Shown piece after piece: positions 50,927 through 55,568 of a stretch of DNA of 55,568 bases. Source of the DNA: Maritimibacter sp. REDSEA-S28_B5 (GTDB lineage Bacteria; Pseudomonadota; Alphaproteobacteria; Rhodobacterales; Rhodobacteraceae). Where the stretch lies: contig LUOO01000095.1 in the NCBI GenBank assembly GCA_001626765.1, positions 1 to 55,568 on the forward strand, read 5' to 3'. The position numbers were made by a program, and so were the translations under genes. A model generated the notes under the pieces. The model had not been told where the DNA came from, ran no database searches, and saw only the letters and a program-made list of their open reading frames with translations. Position 1 is the stretch's first letter. Each line of letters opens with the position of its first letter.

Positions 50927-51649
50927 ATGAGCGACCAGCCGCATATCCTTGTCGTGGACGACCACCGTGAGATCCGCGAGTCCGTCACCCGGTATCTTGA
51001 GAAGAACGGGCTGCGCGCGACCTCGGCCCGCGACGCGGTCGAGATGGACGCCAAGCTGGCCCGGGGCCAGTTCGACCTGATCGTGCTGGACGTGATGATG
51101 CCGGGTGAAGACGGCTTGTCCGTCTGTCGCCGCCTGTCGGCACAGGGCGATATGCCCATCCTGATGCTGACCGCGCTTGGCGAAGAGACGGATCGCATCG
51201 TCGGGCTGGAAATTGGCGCGGACGATTACCTGGCCAAGCCGTTCAATCCCCGGGAATTACTGGCGCGGATCAAGGCCATCCTGCGCCGCTCGGCAACGGC
51301 CGAGTCGCTCGCCGGCCGGTTCTCGGGGCAACGCATCGCCTTTGCCCACTGGGTCTTGGATACCGACAGCCGGGTGCTGTCCGATGAGGCCGGCGCGCGA
51401 GTCGATCTGACCGGATCCGAACTGAAGCTGCTGGTCACGTTCCTGGAGCGCCCGCGCATGGTGCTCAACCGTGACGAGCTGCTCGACCTGACCGCGGGGC
51501 GCGCGGCATCGCCGCTGGATCGCACCATCGACAACCAGGTCAGCCGACTGCGCCGCAAGATCGAACCCGACCCGGCGCGGCCCCGCATTGTCACCACCGT
51601 GCGCGGCGGCGGCTATTGCCTGGCCTCCGACGTGCGGGAGCTGGAGTGA
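50927..51649 (+). CDS. OmpR-family response regulator
   Basis: This 240-residue regulator has a receiver domain with acidic pocket (VVDD, phosphorylation site D55 in LIVLDVMMPG, Lys in DDYLAKPFN) and a C-terminal winged-helix DNA-binding domain (VDLTGSELKLLVTFLERPRMV to DRTIDNQVSRLRRKIE, quoted in short). The AAAGGAGG site before the ATG is strong. Its stop overlaps the histidine kinase start (TGATG). Neighbours suggest a metal or envelope signal, but the stimulus cannot be read. Confidence 0.93.
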   Translation: MSDQPHILVVDDHREIRESVTRYLEKNGLRATSARDAVEMDAKLARGQFDLIVLDVMMPGEDGLSVCRRLSAQGDMPILMLTALGEETDRIVGLEIGADDYLAKPFNPRELLARIKAILRRSATAESLAGRFSGQRIAFAHWVLDTDSRVLSDEAGARVDLTGSELKLLVTFLERPRMVLNRDELLDLTAGRAASPLDRTIDNQVSRLRRKIEPDPARPRIVTTVRGGGYCLASDVRELE

Positions 51650-53058
51650 TGCCGCGCCTCTTCGACAGCCTCAGGGGGCAGCTGGTCCTGCTGATCGTGG
51701 CGGCGCTGGCCGTGGCCCAGGCGGTAAGTCTGTTCCTGTTCGTGGACGAGCGCAGCTTGGCCGTCCGCGCCGCCTTGGGGTTCGAGGCAGCCGGTCGCGC
51801 GGCCAATGTCGCGCTTCTGCTCGAAGAAGCGCCCTCGTCCCTACATCAGGCGATCCTGCGGGCCGCGAATTCGCCATTGGTGCGGTTCGAGCTGTCGCCT
51901 GTCCCGGCCGTGGATCACGGCAGCCACGCCGATGGCGGCGCGGTCGAGACGCGGGTGCGCGGGCTGCTCGGCGGAGCGGCCGACCGCGAAATCCGGGTGG
52001 AGCTGCACGCGGTCGAACATGACATTCTGCCGATGCCGCATCTGGCCCCCGAGATGGCCGAGATGCATCTGGCCATGATGCGGGGCGAGGTCTCGGCCAT
52101 CGAGATGCAGCTGTCCATCGCGCTGGCCGACGGGCAATGGCTGAATGTCGGCACCCGGTTCGAGCGCCCGCCGCTGCAATGGCCCTGGGTGTCCTTCGTC
52201 AGTTTCGGCCTCACCGCGGCGCTGATCCTGATCACCACTTGCTGGTTCCTGCTGACCCGGCTGATCGGCCCGCTTCTGCGCGTCTCGCGCGCCGCCGACC
52301 GGCTGGGCCGGGGCGAGGCCGTGGACCCGTTGCCGCTGATCGGCCCGGGCGAGGTGCGCGATCTGACACAGGCGTTCAACCGGATGCAGGCGCGGCTGAC
52401 CCGTTTCGTAGCCGACCGGACCCGGCTGCTTGCCGCCCTGGGCCATGACCTGCGCTCGCCTCTGACCGCGCTGCGGGTGCGCGCCGAGATGGTCGACGAG
52501 GCCGAGACGCGCGACAGTCTGATCGCCTCGGTCGAGGAGATGCAGGAAATGGTCGACGCCACGCTGTCCTTCGCCCGCGGCATGGCCAGCGCCGAGGCTT
52601 ACGAAACGGTGGATCTGGGCGACTACCTGCGACAGTTGCAGGCCGACATGGTCGAGGGTTTCGATCTCGACACCGGCGACCGGATCGAGTTGCGCCTACG
52701 GCCCCCTTCGGTCCGGCGCGCCCTGCGCAACATCATCGAGAACGCGCAGCGCTATGGCGGCGGCGCCTTCGTCACCTGCCAATCCGACGCAGAGGAGGTT
52801 CGGATCCTCATCTCCGACACCGGCCCAGGCATCCCCGAAGATCAGATCGAACAGGTGTTCGAGCCGTTCTTCCGGCTCGAGAAATCCCGCTCGCGCGAGA
52901 CAGGCGGCACCGGGCTTGGCCTGTCCATTGCCCGTACGATCATCCGCGCGCATGGCGGTGAGGTGACGCTGGCAAACCGCCCCGAGGGCGGGCTTGTCGC
53001 GACCGTGACGCTGCCGTGCAAGGTCGCGCCCGGACCACAGGAAAGGAGCTTGCAATGA
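51649..53058 (+). CDS. Sensor histidine kinase
   Basis: This 469-residue kinase has a first membrane helix (LVLLIVAALAVAQAVSLFLF) and a periplasmic sensor of about 150 residues rich in His and Met (HAVEHDILPMPHLAPEMAEM, HLAMMRG). A second helix, a HAMP domain, the H-box (LGHDLRSPLTALRVRAEM) and ATPase boxes (NIIENAQRYGG, DTGPGIPE, GGTGLGLSIA) follow. The His/Met-rich sensor is consistent with metal sensing; this is inference. The ATG at 51649 overlaps the regulator stop. Its stop overlaps the SHOCT gene start (ATGA). Confidence 0.92.
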   Translation: MPRLFDSLRGQLVLLIVAALAVAQAVSLFLFVDERSLAVRAALGFEAAGRAANVALLLEEAPSSLHQAILRAANSPLVRFELSPVPAVDHGSHADGGAVETRVRGLLGGAADREIRVELHAVEHDILPMPHLAPEMAEMHLAMMRGEVSAIEMQLSIALADGQWLNVGTRFERPPLQWPWVSFVSFGLTAALILITTCWFLLTRLIGPLLRVSRAADRLGRGEAVDPLPLIGPGEVRDLTQAFNRMQARLTRFVADRTRLLAALGHDLRSPLTALRVRAEMVDEAETRDSLIASVEEMQEMVDATLSFARGMASAEAYETVDLGDYLRQLQADMVEGFDLDTGDRIELRLRPPSVRRALRNIIENAQRYGGGAFVTCQSDAEEVRILISDTGPGIPEDQIEQVFEPFFRLEKSRSRETGGTGLGLSIARTIIRAHGGEVTLANRPEGGLVATVTLPCKVAPGPQERSLQ

Positions 53059-53372
53059 CCAGATACACGATACTTGCCGCGCCGCTGGCCGGACTTGCCA
53101 CGCCCGCACCGGCCCTGGCCGACAGCGCCGAGACCTGGCGCGACGGGTTCGGCCATATGTGGGGCGGCGGCTTTGGCATGGTCGGTGGCGTGATGATGCT
53201 GCTGTTCTGGGGCGGGATCATCCTCCTGATCGCGCTTGCGGTGCGCGGCTTTTCCGGCGGAAGCGAGGCCCGCCGCGGCCCGGACGCCCGCGTGATCCTG
53301 CGTGAACGATATGCACGCGGCGAAATCGACGAGGAGGAATACGAGCGCCGCAAGGCCAGGCTGGAGACGTAG
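53055..53372 (+). CDS. SHOCT-domain small membrane protein
   Basis: This 105-residue protein has a signal peptide, a Gly/Met-rich segment (GHMWGGGFGMVGGVMMLLFW) leading into a membrane helix, and a C-terminal SHOCT motif (LRERYARGEIDEEEYERRKARL). SHOCT domains are short helical hairpins thought to mediate oligomerisation. The gene overlaps the kinase by 4 nt and is separated from ccmF by 77 bp, where a small GGGGAG/CTCCCC hairpin (53392-53407) lies. Confidence 0.8.
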   Translation: MTRYTILAAPLAGLATPAPALADSAETWRDGFGHMWGGGFGMVGGVMMLLFWGGIILLIALAVRGFSGGSEARRGPDARVILRERYARGEIDEEEYERRKARLET

Positions 53373-53449
53373 TCCCGCCCGCCTTTCCGGTGGGGAGTGA
53401 GCTCCCCGACTCGCACCCGCGCAGGGTGGCCAGCAAAGGACCAAAGACA

Positions 53450-55450
53450 ATGATACCTGAAATCGGACAATTCGCCCTTGCTCTCGCCCTTGGCGCCGCC
53501 CTGGTGCAGAGCGTGCTTCCCATGCTGGGCGCCACTCGGAACAACCTCCTTTGGATGCGTAGCGCCCGCAGTTCTGCCATCGCGCAGCTGATGTTCATCT
53601 CCATCGCCTTCGCGGCGCTGGTGCGGTCTTTCATGGTCAGCGATTTCACCGTGGCAAATGTGGTGGAAAACTCGCATTCGCTCAAACCGATGCTGTTCAA
53701 GATCGCGGGAAGTTGGGGCAGCCACGAAGGCTCGCTTCTGCTCTGGGTGCTGATCCTGGCGGCCTTTGGTGCCGGTGTCGCCCTTTTCGGGTCAAACATC
53801 CCGGAGGCGCTGAAGGCGCGCACGCTTTCGGTGCAGGCGTGGATAAGCACCGGGTTCCTGTCCTTCCTGCTGTTGACCTCCAACCCGTTCGAGCGGGTCT
53901 TTCCGCCGCCGCTCGATGGTCAGGACCTGAACCCGCTCTTGCAGGATGTGGGCTTGGCGCTGCATCCGCCGCTTCTCTATGTCGGGTATGTCGGTTTCTC
54001 CATCGTGTTCTCCTTTGCCGTCGCGGCGCTGCTTGAGGGCCGCGTCGATGCGTCCTGGGCACGCTGGGTGCGGCCCTGGACGCTGGCCGCCTGGATGAGC
54101 CTGACCGCAGGCATCGCGCTGGGGTCGTGGTGGGCCTACTACGAGCTGGGCTGGGGTGGCTGGTGGTTCTGGGATCCGGTCGAGAATGTCAGCTTCATGC
54201 CCTGGCTTCTGGGCACCGCCCTGCTGCATTCGGCGATCGTCACCGAAAAGCGCGACGCCTTCAAGAGCTGGACCATCCTGCTGGCGATCCTCACCTTCTC
54301 GCTGTCGCTGCTGGGCACCTTTATTGTGCGCTCGGGGCTTCTGACCTCGGTCCATGCATTCGCGGTCGATCCCGAACGCGGCCTCTACATCCTTGGGCTG
54401 CTGGGTCTGTCCATTGGCGGCTCGCTGGCGCTCTATGCCTGGCGCGCCCCGGCGATGGAGGGCGGGGGGCTCTTTACCCCGATCAGCCGCGAGGCGGGGC
54501 TTCTGGTCAACAACCTGCTGCTGGCGACCGCCACCGGAACCGTGCTCTTCGGTACGCTCTACCCGCTGTTCATGGAGGCGCTGACGGGCGAGAAGCTGTC
54601 GGTCGGGCCGCAATTCTTCAACGCGACCTTCGTGCCGATGATGCTGCCGCTGGTCCTGCTGATGGGCGCGGGGCCGTTCCTGTCCTGGAAACGCGCCGAC
54701 CTAAAGGGCGTGCTGCAACGGCTGCGCTTTGTCGCGCTTCTCGCCGTGCTGGCTGGTCTGACCACCTGGTATCTGGCGCGGGGCGGGCCGGTGCTTGCCT
54801 ATCTGTCGGTCGGTCTCGCCGCCTGGCTGCTGCTGGCGACGCTGCGCGAATGGGCGATGCGCATCCGGCTCCTCGACGTGCCCCTGAAAGACGCGATGCG
54901 GCGGGCGCGCAACCTCCCGCGGGCCGCGCATGGCATGACGATGGCCCATGCCGGGCTGGCGGTGGCGATGTTCGGCTTTGTCGGGTCCAGCGCCTGGAAA
55001 TCCGAAGAAATCGTCTTCGTCCAACCCGGCACGGTGATCGAGATCGCCGGGTTCGATGTGCGGTTCGACGGCGTGGAGCGGCTGCCCGGTCCGAACTATG
55101 TCGCCGACCGGGGCACACTGGCGGTCAGCCGGGACGGCGCCTTCGTCACCACGCTCTACCCCGAGCGGCGGTTCTATCCGGTGGCAGACAGCAGCACGAC
55201 GGAATCAGCGATCCGCTCGACCCTGGCCGGCGATCTCTATGCCTCGCTGGCCGAGCCTGCCTCGGACAGTGCCGCCGACCGGGGTGCGTGGACGCTGCGC
55301 ATTCTCTACGAACCGCTGGTGAATTTCATCTGGATCGGTTCGGCGATGCTGATCCTCGGCGGTGCGCTGTCGCTCAGCGACCGGCGGTTGCGCGTCGGCG
55401 CCCCGCGCCGGGCAGCGGGGGCGCCCGCCGCCGCAACACCCGCGGAGTGA
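53450..55450 (+). CDS. ccmF: Cytochrome c maturation heme lyase CcmF
   Basis: This 666-residue protein has about 15 membrane helices and the tryptophan-rich heme-handling signature WGGWWFWDPVENVSFMPWL. The typical N-terminal segment NSHSLKPMLFKIAGSWGSHEGS, quoted in part as KIAGSWGSHEGS, is present. CcmF attaches heme to apocytochromes c together with CcmH. The ATG at 53450 follows AAGGA; the open frame starts earlier at 53390 but reads through non-conserved sequence. The next gene is ccmG. Several c-type cytochromes in the island could use it. Confidence 0.93.
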   Translation: MIPEIGQFALALALGAALVQSVLPMLGATRNNLLWMRSARSSAIAQLMFISIAFAALVRSFMVSDFTVANVVENSHSLKPMLFKIAGSWGSHEGSLLLWVLILAAFGAGVALFGSNIPEALKARTLSVQAWISTGFLSFLLLTSNPFERVFPPPLDGQDLNPLLQDVGLALHPPLLYVGYVGFSIVFSFAVAALLEGRVDASWARWVRPWTLAAWMSLTAGIALGSWWAYYELGWGGWWFWDPVENVSFMPWLLGTALLHSAIVTEKRDAFKSWTILLAILTFSLSLLGTFIVRSGLLTSVHAFAVDPERGLYILGLLGLSIGGSLALYAWRAPAMEGGGLFTPISREAGLLVNNLLLATATGTVLFGTLYPLFMEALTGEKLSVGPQFFNATFVPMMLPLVLLMGAGPFLSWKRADLKGVLQRLRFVALLAVLAGLTTWYLARGGPVLAYLSVGLAAWLLLATLREWAMRIRLLDVPLKDAMRRARNLPRAAHGMTMAHAGLAVAMFGFVGSSAWKSEEIVFVQPGTVIEIAGFDVRFDGVERLPGPNYVADRGTLAVSRDGAFVTTLYPERRFYPVADSSTTESAIRSTLAGDLYASLAEPASDSAADRGAWTLRILYEPLVNFIWIGSAMLILGGALSLSDRRLRVGAPRRAAGAPAAATPAE

Positions 55451-55454
55451 GCCC

Positions 55455-55568
55455 ATGCGACGCCTGCTTGCCGCCCTGCCCGTCCTCGTCGCCCTGGTAT
55501 TCGGCGGATTCTTCCTGTGGGGGCTGAACCCCGACCGCGATCCCAACGCCATCCCCTCGGTGCTGATC
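55455..55568 (+). CDS. ccmG: CcmG/DsbE-type thioredoxin, start only
   Basis: Only the first 38 residues are in the window. They comprise a membrane helix (LLAALPVLVALVFGGFFLWG) and the sequence NPDRDPNAIPSVLI, typical of the N-terminus of CcmG/DsbE, which reduces apocytochrome c before heme attachment. It follows ccmF by 4 nt. The CxxC site would lie outside the window. Confidence 0.8.
   Translation, partial: MRRLLAALPVLVALVFGGFFLWGLNPDRDPNAIPSVLI

Noticed and set aside
53392..53407. GGGGAG/CTCCCC hairpin as a terminator before ccmF
   Set aside because: Only six base pairs and no T-run; not enough for a terminator call.
1..55568. CRISPR arrays, tRNA or rRNA genes, riboswitches
   Set aside because: No regular direct repeats with spacers, no cloverleaf-like or rRNA-like sequence and no recognised riboswitch were noticed by eye; a covariance-model scan was not possible.

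Overview
The window is GC-rich and reads as accessory DNA, a conjugative or mobilizable plasmid or a mobile island, from an alphaproteobacterium, most likely of the Rhodobacterales/Roseobacter group. The pointers are the VirC1/VirC2/VirD1/VirD2/VirD4 mobilization set, the MerR- and CueR-type promoters, and the Sco/PCuAC/CcmF gene content. The taxon is an inference from gene content; no rRNA or tRNA gene is present.

Layout. (1) 1-2074: plasmid-type housekeeping genes (toprim protein cut by the window edge, DUF2493/SLOG protein, WGR protein) with a strongly palindromic spacer at 567-707. (2) 2230-6725: a cassette of MerR-like HTH protein, large N6-adenine DNA methyltransferase and PD-(D/E)XK nuclease, preceded by two matching dyads; a possible restriction or defence system. 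(3) 6895-8097: an intact IS3-family (IS407-type) element with 14-bp inverted repeats, a CCTT target duplication and an A AAA AAC frameshift site. (4) 8155-15243: virC2 and virC1, a hairpin-rich intergenic region that is a good oriT candidate, then virD1, virD2 and virD4. No virB genes are in the window.

(5) 15333-55568: a metal-handling and envelope island. One MerR-type regulator (18105-18533) is surrounded by promoters with a 19-nt spacer carrying the related dyads CTACAG/CTGTAG or CTCTAG/CTGTAG. They precede a transglutaminase-like/CDF operon, a long sco-dsbB-dsbA-pcuAC-sco-M23-DUF411-ZIP-lspA-lnt operon, a ZntA-like ATPase plus lipoprotein L,D-transpeptidase operon, and a second L,D-transpeptidase. 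A near-canonical CueR promoter (44559-44589) precedes copA and five tightly packed genes (DUF2933, ICMT-like methyltransferase, cytochrome c, NAD(P)-binding reductase, ABC1 kinase fused to an ATC-hydrolase-like domain). An MntR-type box overlaps a strong promoter in front of a di-heme cytochrome c peroxidase-like gene and a PhnDCE-like ABC transporter. An ECF sigma factor with a Cys-rich tail is followed at once by a TGTAAC-N16-CGTCTA promoter for small membrane proteins, a DUF3141 protein and a Rieske protein. The right end has a Met-rich EF-hand protein, a two-component system and ccmF/ccmG.

How the parts may work together: metal export (CDF, ZntA-like, CopA) is combined with periplasmic copper delivery and thiol chemistry (Sco, DsbA/B, PCuAC, Ccm), with peptidoglycan editing (three L,D-transpeptidases and an M23 peptidase) and with all three lipoprotein-maturation enzymes (lgt, lspA, lnt). 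Four genes (second CDF, ZIP, lnt, DUF3141) look damaged by internal or terminal out-of-frame deletions, so the island is either partly decaying or locally misassembled. All family assignments come from reading the translated sequence and recalled family motifs; no database search was run.
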